DNA of 64,000 nt from an uncultured Porphyromonadaceae bacterium (GTDB taxonomy: Bacteria > Bacteroidota > Bacteroidia > Bacteroidales > Muribaculaceae), in assembly GCA_900550025.1 (NCBI GenBank), contig URQP01000002.1, positions 1 to 64,000 on the forward strand, given 5' to 3'. Within the stretch, counting starts at the first letter, position 1. Each line of letters starts with the position of its first letter. Positions 16,859 to 26,401 of this stretch are shown here, in pieces. The position numbers and the translations under genes are program-made. The notes under the pieces are model-generated. The model saw nothing but the letters and a program-made list of their open reading frames with translations, was not told the DNA's origin and did no database searches.

Positions 16859-16875
16859 TATATTCCCCTGAAAGG

Positions 16876-17583
16876 TCAGCGTACTGCTACCTTTACGGAT
16901 TTGCCGGCCGCGCGGACAATATAGAGACCGCTTGCCAAATCAATCTGCGAACCGTCGCCTACGGTCTGCGCCTTCACCAGACGGCCGTCGACAGAATAGA
17001 CCTCGGCAACGCCGCTGAATCCGTCAACCTTGACAGCACCTGCCACGCCATATACGCTGACAGCATCGCCGTCCAAGCCTGCAACTCCGCCATTCTCACG
17101 CTCTTTGCCACTGAACGAAACTGTAATTGGCATTTCTGTGTCCTTTGAAGGATAAGCCGGATACCAAATCACATCAATCTTCAAATCCAACGTCTCGCCT
17201 TCAAAAGGTATCTTCGTAGATATATTCACATCGGCCCAAATATACCCTTCAGCAAGCGATAAATCCTCGACAGAACCAGTAACATCTATTTTGCCGTCTC
17301 CGTTATCATCGGTGAAAGTCACATTCGGGACAACAATGTCGCCCAACGGTAGCGGTATAATATCAAGTTTGAAATCGGCAAGCACCAATTCATAGACATT
17401 GCTTTTGTCCTGCTCCGTTAGAGAGATTGACACAGGCATTCCGCTTGTAATTGGAGTTTCTTCCATCGCAATGTCCACTGTACCGTCGAACCATCTTACA
17501 TCGCCTTTCGCTTTCATCGGACCTTGCGCCGACACGGCGAACACGCTCAAAGCACATAATAATAAAGTGTAAAATTTCTTCAT
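16876..17583 (-). CDS. Secreted calycin-like protein with C-terminal sorting-type domain
   Basis: A 235-residue protein with a signal peptide (MKKFYTLLLCALSVFAVSAQ). A beta-rich middle (about 30-165) resembles the Bacteroidales calycin-like/lipocalin fold. The end is a short beta domain with VEVYSVDGRLVKAQ and LASGLYIVRAAGKSVKVAVR, which resembles a type IX secretion-system sorting domain. No type IX components are in the window, so its use is uncertain. The ATG at 17583 begins the signal peptide; a TTG two codons upstream is less likely. It has its own promoter box and terminator. Confidence 0.7.
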   Translation of the reverse strand: MKKFYTLLLCALSVFAVSAQGPMKAKGDVRWFDGTVDIAMEETPITSGMPVSISLTEQDKSNVYELVLADFKLDIIPLPLGDIVVPNVTFTDDNGDGKIDVTGSVEDLSLAEGYIWADVNISTKIPFEGETLDLKIDVIWYPAYPSKDTEMPITVSFSGKERENGGVAGLDGDAVSVYGVAGAVKVDGFSGVAEVYSVDGRLVKAQTVGDGSQIDLASGLYIVRAAGKSVKVAVR

Positions 17584-17626
17584 ACTCAATCTATTTTAAA
17601 TTAATTCTATTATTCCAAAATCGGGG

Positions 17627-17634
17627 CAAAGATA
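17627..17634 (-). promoter_or_regulatory. -7 box of the calycin-like gene
   Basis: CAAAGATA reads TATCTTTG on the minus strand, 43 bases before the ATG. It fits TAnnTTTG exactly. Confidence 0.65.
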
Positions 17635-17658
17635 CTGCAAGATATAATAACGTTCAGC

Positions 17659-19089
17659 TTACTTAACAATCTTTATGATTCGCCACAGACATAAGAATGC
17701 CAATAACGCGGAGCAAGCAATCGCGGCAACCATTAGCCCGGCATCGACTAAAAGCACCACGGCCACAGAAGCAACAAAGGCAGCGGCAGTCAACGCCGTA
17801 GCCGACAACGATATAGAAAAACGGTATTTCCGGAAATACACAATCCCTACGATTATGCAATAAAGGAAATACCACACTATATTGGAAACGCCCAATCCTG
17901 TCAGCCCCCAATAATGATAAAATAGCACATTAAGAATGAAGCCGAATACCGCACTGGCCGTCTCCATCGTCAAATACGTTCTTCCGTCGCCTTTGGCAAG
18001 CACCACAAACGCCATGCACCACGAATATGCCCGGAAGAAAGTGCCCACGACAGCCCAAGAGATATAATGCACAATCACATTGAACTCTCCCGAATAGAGA
18101 ACCGACGCCATAAACTCCCTCAGCAGCACGAACAAGGCTACAATCGGCATCAATACCAACACCGATATGTTGATTTCTTGCGACACGAACACACGCATAC
18201 GCATACGGCTGCCGTGGACGCGTGCCAACCGGGGATAATATTCCATACCTATCGCCGTGAATATCAACCCCACGTATTTATTGACCAACGTGTATCCCGC
18301 CTGAAAGAACCCGACCTCAGCCGTACCGGCAGTGCGGTTGAGATAGACGGAGAACGCGTAGGAGAACAACGTCGTGATGAATCCGCTTAACGTGAGGAAG
18401 ATGCCCAGCTTCACAAATTCTTTTCCTTCCGTGAAAGCCTCTTTAGCCGAGAGCCTTACACGTTCATAATCCTTATGGCGGAAAATCCACGTGAAAAGCA
18501 GCAGCATAGCCTGATATACGACAATCGATGTGACAATGCTGTCAATCCCCCAGAAATAGAACAACGGGATGGAGACAACAAGTCCTGCCGCGACACCCCA
18601 CACAGAAGCGTAGGCAAGGCGGCGCAACGACGAGACTCCCTGCAAAATAGTCTGCTCGCCGTTTACCAGACCGTAGAACATCAGTACGCAAGAAAGCAAT
18701 ATGAAATCCCACGTTCTGGAATACGAACCGAATGTGAAATCGCTCAACAGAGGGGCAATTGCAATCATCACCGCCGCGCCGAATATGCTTACGAACCACG
18801 ACCACCGCTTTATGACGGCAATCACCCTGCCCAAGCGCAACACGTCGCGCGACTCGGCGGCAACAGCCACATCGCGCACGGCACTGTTGCGGATGCCCAG
18901 CGACGTAATCGAGGAGACCATCTCGGCGGCATTGTTGAAGAGCGAGAACAAACCGATTCCGGCAGGACCAATCCACACGGCCACGAGTTTGGTTCGGACG
19001 ATTGCACACAGAATGTTGGCGACCTGCACGCCGCCAAACAGGCCCATCGCCTTCACGATGGTGCGCGATATGCCACCTCCCCGCTTCAC
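17659..19089 (-). CDS. O-antigen/oligosaccharide flippase (Wzx/MATE-like)
   Basis: A 476-residue inner-membrane protein with about 12 to 14 hydrophobic helices. The N-terminal part (GGVQVANILCAIVRTKLVAV, then GPAGIGLFSLF) matches the Wzx-type O-antigen translocase subgroup of the polysaccharide flippase superfamily. It should flip lipid-linked sugar units across the membrane. No glycosyltransferase cluster adjoins it; it is the last gene of the dut-TPR-DUF4292-EnvC-GNAT run. The start is GTG at 19089, one base after the previous stop; the next in-frame ATG, 14 codons in, would cut the first conserved segment. Confidence 0.87.
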   Translation of the reverse strand: MKRGGGISRTIVKAMGLFGGVQVANILCAIVRTKLVAVWIGPAGIGLFSLFNNAAEMVSSITSLGIRNSAVRDVAVAAESRDVLRLGRVIAVIKRWSWFVSIFGAAVMIAIAPLLSDFTFGSYSRTWDFILLSCVLMFYGLVNGEQTILQGVSSLRRLAYASVWGVAAGLVVSIPLFYFWGIDSIVTSIVVYQAMLLLFTWIFRHKDYERVRLSAKEAFTEGKEFVKLGIFLTLSGFITTLFSYAFSVYLNRTAGTAEVGFFQAGYTLVNKYVGLIFTAIGMEYYPRLARVHGSRMRMRVFVSQEINISVLVLMPIVALFVLLREFMASVLYSGEFNVIVHYISWAVVGTFFRAYSWCMAFVVLAKGDGRTYLTMETASAVFGFILNVLFYHYWGLTGLGVSNIVWYFLYCIIVGIVYFRKYRFSISLSATALTAAAFVASVAVVLLVDAGLMVAAIACSALLAFLCLWRIIKIVK

Positions 19090-19090
19090 G

Positions 19091-20029
19091 TCAGATAATC
19101 ATTTCATAAATATTATAGGCCACTCCCCGGGCTCCCAACCCTGTCTTCGTCTCTATAAGATTAGCATTAAGATACAATCCGTCATTTTCATTCGACGTGC
19201 CGAAATCGAAACAGGATTTTCCTTTGTATTCCTCTGTAATCAGATGATAGAATAAATAATTCATCGCGCCTATAGCAAATCCTGTCTCATCAGCCGACGA
19301 ATATTGCGCATGCACCCAGTCACCATCCTCATACATCACCGCACCGGCAACCATACGGCCGTCCAACGACGCGGAATAAAGCCTTATGTTTTCCGGGAAA
19401 TGACTGTGCAACAACTCTATTTCCGGCAACGAATGCACCGGCTTCGCGCCATAGCGGTTATCAAGATTTGCCGTGATTATCCGCCAAAAAGCCGGATAAT
19501 CCTCAGAAGGTTCGATTATCACGCCATTTTGCAATGCTTTTGCCACATTGCGCTTCGTGCGCCTGTCGAAAGGAATATCCTTGCCCGACATTACAGTTGA
19601 CGACATATTAGTGACCAAAATGCGGGCATTATGACGGAACAGGGCATACAAATCCTCCTCGGCAGGATATTTATGGTATATATGCGGAATTGCCTTATAA
19701 ACAAGGCGCTTTATGCCACAATCACGGAGAAACTCCATCATCGCACCGAAAACATCAAGCATCGTGTTGGCATTGAAATGCTTAAGCGGCATGAGCCATC
19801 CTCCGAAAGTAAGGCCTTGGTGCGAATAGAGTGTGTCGCCCGACAAATTGGCCGGGAGCAGAGCCAGCAGCCTGCCGCCGTCAAAAGCCATCAGCGAGAA
19901 GTCGCTGAAACGGTCGGAATGGTAGTCCATGTAATCACGGTAATGCAGGAATGTGGCATTTTTCGACAAAGCTACAAAACCGTCCCATAAAGGCTTGTCC
20001 GCCGGAGCATATCGTCTGATAGTAATCAT
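19091..20029 (-). CDS. GNAT/FemAB-like N-acyltransferase
   Basis: A 312-residue soluble protein. It looks like two GNAT-type halves as in the FemAB-like Acetyltransf_6 group: RRYAPADKPLWDGFVALSKN at the start, a basic RRTKRNVAKAL segment near residue 160, and DGRMVAGAVMYEDGDWVHAQ with GAMNYLFYHLITEEYK in the second half. Relatives transfer aminoacyl or acyl groups in envelope or exopolysaccharide synthesis. Its place between the EnvC-like gene and the flippase fits an envelope role, but the substrate is unknown. ATG at 20029 preferred over GTG one codon earlier. Confidence 0.75.
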   Translation of the reverse strand: MITIRRYAPADKPLWDGFVALSKNATFLHYRDYMDYHSDRFSDFSLMAFDGGRLLALLPANLSGDTLYSHQGLTFGGWLMPLKHFNANTMLDVFGAMMEFLRDCGIKRLVYKAIPHIYHKYPAEEDLYALFRHNARILVTNMSSTVMSGKDIPFDRRTKRNVAKALQNGVIIEPSEDYPAFWRIITANLDNRYGAKPVHSLPEIELLHSHFPENIRLYSASLDGRMVAGAVMYEDGDWVHAQYSSADETGFAIGAMNYLFYHLITEEYKGKSCFDFGTSNENDGLYLNANLIETKTGLGARGVAYNIYEMII

Positions 20030-20036
20030 CACAACC

Positions 20037-21530
20037 TTATTTTTTCTTCAACCATTGTTCAGGATTAAGTTTCTCGCGCTCCTTACGTATCTCGAAATGC
20101 AACAGGGCGCGGTTCTCGTCGTCGATGTCGGTAAACACTTTGCCGAGCGTCTGTCCCGCCTCCACCTTGTCGCCGGTCTTTACGCTTATGTCGGCAAGCC
20201 CGGCATATATGGTCAGATAATTTCCGTGCCGGAGCATGATAATGTTATTATAGCCCGGCTGGCGGAATATCGCAGACACTTTCCCGGAGAACACGGCACG
20301 CGCCTCCGCCCCTTGGGCTGCCTCAATGTCGACTCCCGGATTGTCGGTCTCCACATAGCGCAATTCCGGATGTTTCTGCCGTCCGAAACCGCGGATTATG
20401 CGGCATTCGCCGGTCACAGGATAAGGCAACTTGCCCTTATTGCCCGCGAAGCTGCCGGAAAGCTTGAATTCCTCGTTATCCATCGTGTAACGCTCTTTCT
20501 TCTTCTCTTCTTCACGCTTCCTTGCCTCCTCGCGCTCCTTGGCAATCTTCTCCTCCTGCTCGCGCAATTCTTTCTGACGCTTCTCTATATCCTTTTGCCG
20601 CTTCTTCAATTCCTCCTTGCGCTTTTTCTCGGCCTGCTTCTGCTCCTCTTTGCGCAATTTCTCCAATTCCTTAGCCTGCTCTTCCTGCTCCTTGCGTATG
20701 CGTTCTTCCTCGGCCTTGCGCGCCTCTTCCGCCTTACGCGCTTTCTCGGCTTCCTCAGCCTTGCGCTTCTCGGCCTCGGCTCTCGCACGCTCGGCCGCTA
20801 TGCGCTCCTGCTCGGCGATAAGGCGTTCCAGTTGCTCGTCCAGCGCGCGCGCTTCCGCCTCTTTCTCACGCAACACTTGCTGCAACTCCGCACCTTCCTC
20901 CTTCAGCGAAGCCACTATGCGGGACTGCTCCATACGTTTCTTCTCAAGGCTCAGCCTTGTGGCGTTTATAGTGTCGGCGGCCTTCCGCTTTTCATCCTGC
21001 AACGCTTCCAACTGACGTTTCTCCTCCTCCAAGCGGGCAACCACCTTGCGTATTTCCTCCGTCTGATGTTCACGCCAGCGGGAAAACTCCTTCAGATAAC
21101 GCATACGCCTGTATGCCTGATGGAATGATTCGGAAGAGAAAAGAAACATCAGGCTATTGCCGGAAGAACGATGGCTACGCATCTTTTTTATCGCCGTAAG
21201 GTAATTGTCGCGCAACTTGGCAAGCAAAGAATCGTTACGGGCAATTTCCCGGTTAACCACTGTGATTTTAATATTAATCTCGGCAATCTGCTTGTTCAAC
21301 GAAGCAATGTCTTCCTGATAGCCCTTTATGTCGGCCGCGATACGGTCGAGCGCGCGCAACGAGCGGCGCGTGTTCGATTTATTTTGGTCAAGTTTTTTAG
21401 ACGTTTCTGATATTTCCTTTTGCATCGACTGCTTCTGCCGTTCAATGTCTTTTACAGAAGGAGTCTGAGCCAAAGAACAGAAGAAAGCCCCTATCAAAAA
21501 ACAACATATAACTTTTTTCATCTTCCGCAT
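20037..21530 (-). CDS. EnvC-like murein hydrolase activator (degenerate LytM/M23)
   Basis: A 497-residue periplasmic protein with a signal peptide ending near SLAQ. A long coiled coil (about 25-250) follows, then a charged Lys/Glu/Ala-rich helix (250-345) and a LytM domain (about 370-497). The LytM metal site is broken: the usual HxxGxD reads NPGVDIE and the HYAHL region reads IYAGL, leaving LLHFEIR. Loss of these residues is the mark of EnvC/NlpD-type proteins, which activate cell-division amidases instead of cutting peptidoglycan. An ATG three codons in (21521) is an equally plausible start. Confidence 0.88.
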   Translation of the reverse strand: MRKMKKVICCFLIGAFFCSLAQTPSVKDIERQKQSMQKEISETSKKLDQNKSNTRRSLRALDRIAADIKGYQEDIASLNKQIAEINIKITVVNREIARNDSLLAKLRDNYLTAIKKMRSHRSSGNSLMFLFSSESFHQAYRRMRYLKEFSRWREHQTEEIRKVVARLEEEKRQLEALQDEKRKAADTINATRLSLEKKRMEQSRIVASLKEEGAELQQVLREKEAEARALDEQLERLIAEQERIAAERARAEAEKRKAEEAEKARKAEEARKAEEERIRKEQEEQAKELEKLRKEEQKQAEKKRKEELKKRQKDIEKRQKELREQEEKIAKEREEARKREEEKKKERYTMDNEEFKLSGSFAGNKGKLPYPVTGECRIIRGFGRQKHPELRYVETDNPGVDIEAAQGAEARAVFSGKVSAIFRQPGYNNIIMLRHGNYLTIYAGLADISVKTGDKVEAGQTLGKVFTDIDDENRALLHFEIRKEREKLNPEQWLKKK

Positions 21531-21534
21531 AATA

Positions 21535-22386
21535 CTATTGCTGTGAAATCAATTTCATTATGTCGCTGAAAGCATACCGCCGCGCGCCGGAAGGCACCGT
21601 GACAGAATCCGAAACGCCATTATCCCATTTCACAGACTTATAATTCAACTCAAAAAAAGCATTGGCTCCGGCCAACGGTATATCCGACTTAACGGAAGTC
21701 GCAATCCTGCCATTTTCCGTAACCTTGAATCCGCTGAAATTCACAGAATAAGCCGCGCCGTTACTTTTTAGCGACATATTGAAATGCCTTATATTATATC
21801 CGTCCATATCAAAGCCGTACTCCATCACTTCCGGCTGCCGCTTCGGCAATATGGAATATCCGCCATCCTCATCGGGCACGGCTTCAAAATCATCGCGGTT
21901 TTCTTCGCAAAGCGCCCCGCCGCCTATCAGGAACGGATAAGAGAGCAACAGGCTCTGCAAAGCTGGCACATCAAGATAGTCGCCCAATACGTTACCGACA
22001 TATTCTTTCATATACGCCTTGTGATACTTATCGACGACAGTCACGGTATCGCCCTCAAAATAAATCTTGCCCATCTCGATTCCAAGAATAGGGCGGATGG
22101 AGATAGAAACAGACTTGTCCTTGATCATACGCACAACCACGGCACTTTTCAAGCTGCTTCCCATCCCTACTGTCATATTTCCAGAAATAATAACATCAGT
22201 CCACTCAGGACTGCCTGCTATAATCTCACTAATATCCGGAATATCAGATTTTTCTGAAACAGCGCTTGTCTCCTCCGATTCTTCATAGAAATCATCCATA
22301 GATACCGCTTTGTTAGAGCGGCAAGAGACCATGACAGAAACCAATCCGGCAAACAGCAATAATCTGACAACAGAAATCCTACTCAT
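21535..22386 (-). CDS. DUF4292 lipoprotein
   Basis: A 283-residue lipoprotein: the signal sequence ends in SVMVSC, making Cys22 the lipidation site. A beta-rich domain typical of DUF4292 follows (GNMTVGMGSSLKSAVVVRMI, then IRPILGIEMGKIYFEGD), which recalls the LolA/LolB-type half barrel. Its role is unknown, but the family sits regularly before an EnvC-like gene in Bacteroidota, pointing to the envelope. ATG at 22386 was chosen because it starts the signal peptide; one at 22407 adds seven charged residues. It overlaps the TPR gene by eight bases. Confidence 0.82.
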   Translation of the reverse strand: MSRISVVRLLLFAGLVSVMVSCRSNKAVSMDDFYEESEETSAVSEKSDIPDISEIIAGSPEWTDVIISGNMTVGMGSSLKSAVVVRMIKDKSVSISIRPILGIEMGKIYFEGDTVTVVDKYHKAYMKEYVGNVLGDYLDVPALQSLLLSYPFLIGGGALCEENRDDFEAVPDEDGGYSILPKRQPEVMEYGFDMDGYNIRHFNMSLKSNGAAYSVNFSGFKVTENGRIATSVKSDIPLAGANAFFELNYKSVKWDNGVSDSVTVPSGARRYAFSDIMKLISQQ

Positions 22387-24121
22387 AGAAATACGTCTTA
22401 TTTTCAACCTTGCGTTTCAACAATTCCGATTCAGGATTCAAATCCAAGGCTTTTTTCCATTCACGGAGAGCCCCTTCCGGGTCACCGTTCATAAAAAGGA
22501 TGTCGCCATAGTGCTCGAACATCTCTGCCGACGGGTCATCATCGCCATTTTCCGACATAGCACGCTCGATATATTCCAAAGCCTGCTTGTAATCGCGCTT
22601 CAGGAAACAAATCCAAGCGTACGTGTCGAGAAACGAGACATTTTCAGGGTCGGCGTCCACCGCTATCTTCGACATCCGCTCCGCCTTTTCCAAATCTCCC
22701 CCAGCTATGCAAAGCGAATAAGAATAATTGTTAAGGGCCAGATAATTATTAGGCGACAATTCTATCGCCTTTTCATAATAGCCGAAAGCCGACTGTGTGT
22801 CTCCGAGTTTATTATATACTTCCGCCATACCGGAATATATGTCCGACTCATTGACAATATGCACATCCTTGTTCTTTTCCAAAAGAAGCTGATAGGTAGC
22901 AAGGCTTTTTTCGTAATCTTCCGACTGGAAATATGCCGTCGCCATTATCTGGTATACCGACAGCTCATCGGGATTATACGACAATGCCTTATCCCCCGCT
23001 TCCACCGCTTTTTGCGGCTCATCGACATATATATAAAGCCACATAAGCCGTTCCCAGCTCTTCACATCGGTAGGATTGATGTCCAATGCATAGGAAAGTT
23101 GCTCGGCCGCTTCTTTATAATCGCGCTTGAACGTAAGGTAATCGCAATAGAGTTTCAATATGTCGCCCTCATGCGGATGCTGTCCGATGACCACCTTAAA
23201 CATATTATCGACACGCGCGGAGGAATCGTTTTCCTCTATGCACTGGCGGATGTAATTGGTAAGTATCCTTATTTTCACATCCACATCAAGATTCTTGTTT
23301 ACAATCGCCGAATTGATTTCCCTCTCATAGTTCAGGGAATCCCCCTTATTGCTATAGACATTAGCCTTTGAAAGATACACATATCCGTTGTCAGGCTCTA
23401 TTTTCTGTGCCTTGTCATAATACACCATAGCACTGTCGGCATCCGCAAGCTGCATGAACACATCCCCCATAAGCATATTATACGAAAAATTGCGCGGGGC
23501 ATCTTTCAACAGCGAGCGTCCTTCGGAAAGAGCGGCCGCAGTGTCATTAAGAGCCAGCATATATCCTATCTTACGCACCGAAATCGCACTCGAACGCCCT
23601 TCGGAACGCTCAAGCGAATCGTAAGCCGCTATGGCTTTCTGCAACTCGCCCTTACCGGCATATCCGTCGGCAAGCAACGGATAGACCTGCACTTTGCCCG
23701 GGTCAATGCTCAAAAGCTTCTCCCACACGGCAATGGCCTCATCCTTTTTTCCTGCCTGATTGCACACAAGGGCATACAGATAATTCTCATAAAAATCTTC
23801 AGGATGACTGTCAAAATGCGACTTCATCAAGCGCAACCCTTCCTCCACTTTCGTAGCTTGCTGATTATCGAACATCAACAAGGCATAGCCATAATAATAA
23901 GCAATTATGGAGTTGCCGGGGTCAAGCTCGTATGCACGCTGTATCAAATCGTAGAACGAGGCATTGTCGCCTTCCACCCTCTTCACCAACGCTTCCATAT
24001 ACAGCACTTCCGCCTTTCTCACATCCGAAGCGGAATCCGTTGTCTTCCTGCCCGGATAAGCAGGCATCACCATTGCGGCAAGAAACGAAGCCACAAATAT
24101 ATACTTTAAAACTGTCTGCAT
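22379..24121 (-). CDS. TPR-repeat periplasmic protein
   Basis: A 580-residue protein with a signal peptide (LKYIFVASFLAAMVMPAYPG). After it come about 12 tetratricopeptide repeats, for example NSIIAYYYGYALLMF, PNNYLALNNYSYSLC and DDPSAEMFEHYGDILFMNGD. TPR arrays bind partner proteins, so it is probably a scaffold in the periplasm or at the outer membrane. It stands between dut and the DUF4292 gene with gaps of 10 bases or less, in an arrangement common in Bacteroidales. No enzymatic domain is seen. Confidence 0.85.
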   Translation of the reverse strand: MQTVLKYIFVASFLAAMVMPAYPGRKTTDSASDVRKAEVLYMEALVKRVEGDNASFYDLIQRAYELDPGNSIIAYYYGYALLMFDNQQATKVEEGLRLMKSHFDSHPEDFYENYLYALVCNQAGKKDEAIAVWEKLLSIDPGKVQVYPLLADGYAGKGELQKAIAAYDSLERSEGRSSAISVRKIGYMLALNDTAAALSEGRSLLKDAPRNFSYNMLMGDVFMQLADADSAMVYYDKAQKIEPDNGYVYLSKANVYSNKGDSLNYEREINSAIVNKNLDVDVKIRILTNYIRQCIEENDSSARVDNMFKVVIGQHPHEGDILKLYCDYLTFKRDYKEAAEQLSYALDINPTDVKSWERLMWLYIYVDEPQKAVEAGDKALSYNPDELSVYQIMATAYFQSEDYEKSLATYQLLLEKNKDVHIVNESDIYSGMAEVYNKLGDTQSAFGYYEKAIELSPNNYLALNNYSYSLCIAGGDLEKAERMSKIAVDADPENVSFLDTYAWICFLKRDYKQALEYIERAMSENGDDDPSAEMFEHYGDILFMNGDPEGALREWKKALDLNPESELLKRKVENKTYFYE

Positions 24122-24131
24122 TTTTTCACCG

Positions 24132-24575
24132 CTATTTCATTCCCGTATGCCCGAAACCTCCAGTGCTGCGTCCGCTTTCCGAAAGACTGCCAGACAATTC
24201 CCACTCAACCGTAGAATGCCGCGCCACGACCATCTGGCATATACGCTCTCCATGGTTGACAACAAACGGCTCGGAAGACAGGTTAACCAATATCACACAT
24301 ATCTCGCCACGGTAGTCGGCATCGATAGTCCCCGGAGAATTGAGAACTGTTATTCCTTTTTTCAACGCCAGCCCACTACGCGGACGTATCTGGCACTCAT
24401 AACCTTCCGGCAGCTCCATAAACAGTCCGGTAGGAATCAGTTTGCGCTCAAGCGGCTGCAATGTGACAGGCGACGGCAAATTCGCCCTCACATCCATTCC
24501 CGCAGAGAAAAGAGTGCTATATTGTGGCAATTCATTATCCGATTTATTGATTATTTTGACTTTAACTCTATCCAT
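24132..24575 (-). CDS. dut: dUTP diphosphatase
   Basis: A 147-residue trimeric cytosolic dUTPase that removes dUTP and supplies dUMP for thymidylate. All motifs are present: [36 protein letters not shown]-like GERICQMVV, and the C-terminal [10 protein letters not shown] that closes on the phosphates. It is the first gene of the run leading through the TPR protein, DUF4292 lipoprotein and EnvC-like protein to the flippase. Confidence 0.96.
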   Translation of the reverse strand: MDRVKVKIINKSDNELPQYSTLFSAGMDVRANLPSPVTLQPLERKLIPTGLFMELPEGYECQIRPRSGLALKKGITVLNSPGTIDADYRGEICVILVNLSSEPFVVNHGERICQMVVARHSTVEWELSGSLSESGRSTGGFGHTGMK

Positions 24576-24611
24576 AATCTTTCAAATTCAAATATTTCTG
24601 CGAAAATAACT

Positions 24612-24661
24612 AAACTATACTTAAACCGCATAGCGGTTAAACAAATTTAACCACTATGCGG
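24612..24661 (-). terminator. Intrinsic terminator after the acyl-CoA ligase gene
   Basis: A 15-base stem with one mismatch (24626-24640/24647-24661) and a 6-base loop is followed on the minus strand by TTTAAGTATAGTTT. It separates the acyl-CoA ligase gene from dut. Confidence 0.7.
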
Positions 24662-24685
24662 CATTTACATTCAGTTGCCATACGG

Positions 24686-26338
24686 TCACCCCCTCTGGTA
24701 GAGGTAACGCTTAATCGACCTTTTAGGAGTCTTTTCGAATTCTTCCGTATAAATTTTCACCCCGGCCACCTGTGAATAGGAAGGCAATTCCTGATTCAGA
24801 TTGACGATGTTATCATTCATAATTCTCTCAATATCGGCATTTCCAAGCGACTGCTGCCGCGCCAATTCAAAATCAGGATACACAAGAGCGACGATTTTGC
24901 CATCATCAGAAACCACAATCGACTCGCAGACGTAAGGCATATTATTGAGTTTCTGCTCGATTTCTTCCGGATATATGTTCTGCCCTGAAGGTCCGAGAAT
25001 CATATTCTTGTTGCGGCCGCGTATATAAATGAACCCGTCACTGTCCATACAACATAAGTCGCCGGTATAAAGCCAGCCTCCGCGCAATGACTCTTTCGTG
25101 GCTTCGTCATTTTTATAATAACCGAGCATCACATTATCACCCTTCACTTTCAATTCCCCGGCCACATTCTCAGGATCGGCAGATTCCACCACCGCCGTAA
25201 TGCCATCGACCACCTTTCCGCACGAGCCCATACGGTTTTCCTCATGCCCGGCATACGAAATGAGCGGCGCACACTCCGTCATGCCATAGCCTACTGTATA
25301 TGGGAACTCTATACGTCGCAGGAACTTCTCCACATCCTTATTCAAAGCCGCACCGCCAATGATAATCTCATTAAGATTACCTCCGAATGTCTCATTGAGT
25401 TTAGCCTTTATCTTTCCAAGAAGATGGTCGTTGACAAAAGGCATAGTCATCAGCAGCTTCATATAAGGTTTCTCCAGCAGCGGGAACACCTTTGTCTTTA
25501 TGATTTTCTCAAGAATCAACGGGACAGTAACTATCAACCGTGGCTTGACTTTAGCAAAAGCCTCGATTATTATCTTCGGGGAAGGTATGCGTGTAAGGAA
25601 ATATATATGGCATCCTTTCGAGAACGGATGCATCATCTCAATCACTAATCCAAGCATATGGGCAAGCGGAAGCATACATATCAAGCCGTCGCCCGGACCA
25701 AGGAAAGTAAGCTTATCGAGAGCAAAATTGATGTTCGACTCTATCGCCCGGTAAGGAATCATCACCCCTTTCGAAAAGCCCGTAGAGCCCGACGTGTAGC
25801 TCAACACAGCCAACGAATCCCTGTCGAACTCACCATATACGACATCCTCTTTGGTGAACCGTTCCGGATAGCGGTTGCCGAACAGAGCGTTCAGAGTCTT
25901 ACGCGCCTCCGTTATAGCCTCGTCGCGCGACAAAAGCAAACTATAATCGGCTATATTAAAAACCCCTTCGATATAGGGCATATTGTCGGCATCAAGATTT
26001 TCCCAAATAGAGCTGTCGGCAAAAAGCAATTTAGCCTCCGAATGGTTGATTATATGCAACATATTATCAGGCTTGAACTCATGGAGAATAGGCACAGCCA
26101 CAGCCCCATAAGTCAATACAGCCAAAAACGCAACCGACCACTGCGTACCATTCTTGCCACAAATGGCAATCTTGTCACCCCTGACTATGCCAGCTTTATC
26201 AAACAACAGATGCAATTTTGCTATTTTCCGTGCCACATCCCTATATTGCAGGGAAATACCATTAAAATCGGTCATAGCCAACTCTTCCCAATTTTTCCGT
26301 ATTGCACGCTCTATTATCTTATTTATATGCTGTCCCAT
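24686..26338 (-). CDS. AMP-forming long-chain acyl-CoA ligase-like protein
   Basis: A 550-residue adenylate-forming enzyme. Recognisable motifs are the phosphate loop YTSGSTGFSKGVMI (about 180-195), the A5 motif GYGMTECAPLISY, the hinge-side YTGDLCCMDSDGFIYIRGR and the catalytic Lys region TPKRSIKRYL at the end. It activates a fatty acid as acyl-AMP and probably passes it to CoA. No carrier domain is attached. Its place after kdsA suggests lipid A or membrane-lipid supply, which is inference only. A 63-base gap separates it from kdsA. Confidence 0.88.
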   Translation of the reverse strand: MGQHINKIIERAIRKNWEELAMTDFNGISLQYRDVARKIAKLHLLFDKAGIVRGDKIAICGKNGTQWSVAFLAVLTYGAVAVPILHEFKPDNMLHIINHSEAKLLFADSSIWENLDADNMPYIEGVFNIADYSLLLSRDEAITEARKTLNALFGNRYPERFTKEDVVYGEFDRDSLAVLSYTSGSTGFSKGVMIPYRAIESNINFALDKLTFLGPGDGLICMLPLAHMLGLVIEMMHPFSKGCHIYFLTRIPSPKIIIEAFAKVKPRLIVTVPLILEKIIKTKVFPLLEKPYMKLLMTMPFVNDHLLGKIKAKLNETFGGNLNEIIIGGAALNKDVEKFLRRIEFPYTVGYGMTECAPLISYAGHEENRMGSCGKVVDGITAVVESADPENVAGELKVKGDNVMLGYYKNDEATKESLRGGWLYTGDLCCMDSDGFIYIRGRNKNMILGPSGQNIYPEEIEQKLNNMPYVCESIVVSDDGKIVALVYPDFELARQQSLGNADIERIMNDNIVNLNQELPSYSQVAGVKIYTEEFEKTPKRSIKRYLYQRG

Positions 26339-26401
26339 AGTCGTAAGTTTTTAATTAATTCCACACTTTACTATATAAACACACCACAAGGGTATATTTG
26401 T

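Larger units (their letters stand above)
16492..16875. other. 384-base gap holding a palindromic element and a terminator
   Basis: No gene is supported. The gap is largely filled by the element at 16520-16812, then by a bidirectional terminator at 16814-16858 that ends the calycin-like gene on the minus strand. Confidence 0.75.

Noticed and set aside
19953-21128. 391-codon plus-strand frame with a very Leu/Phe-rich translation
   Set aside because: It is antisense to the Lys/Glu-rich coiled coil of the EnvC-like gene; the complement of such codons gives Leu/Phe runs that only imitate membrane helices.
22310-23371. 353-codon plus-strand frame
   Set aside because: It is antisense to the TPR gene and the start of the DUF4292 gene and shows no recognisable domain.
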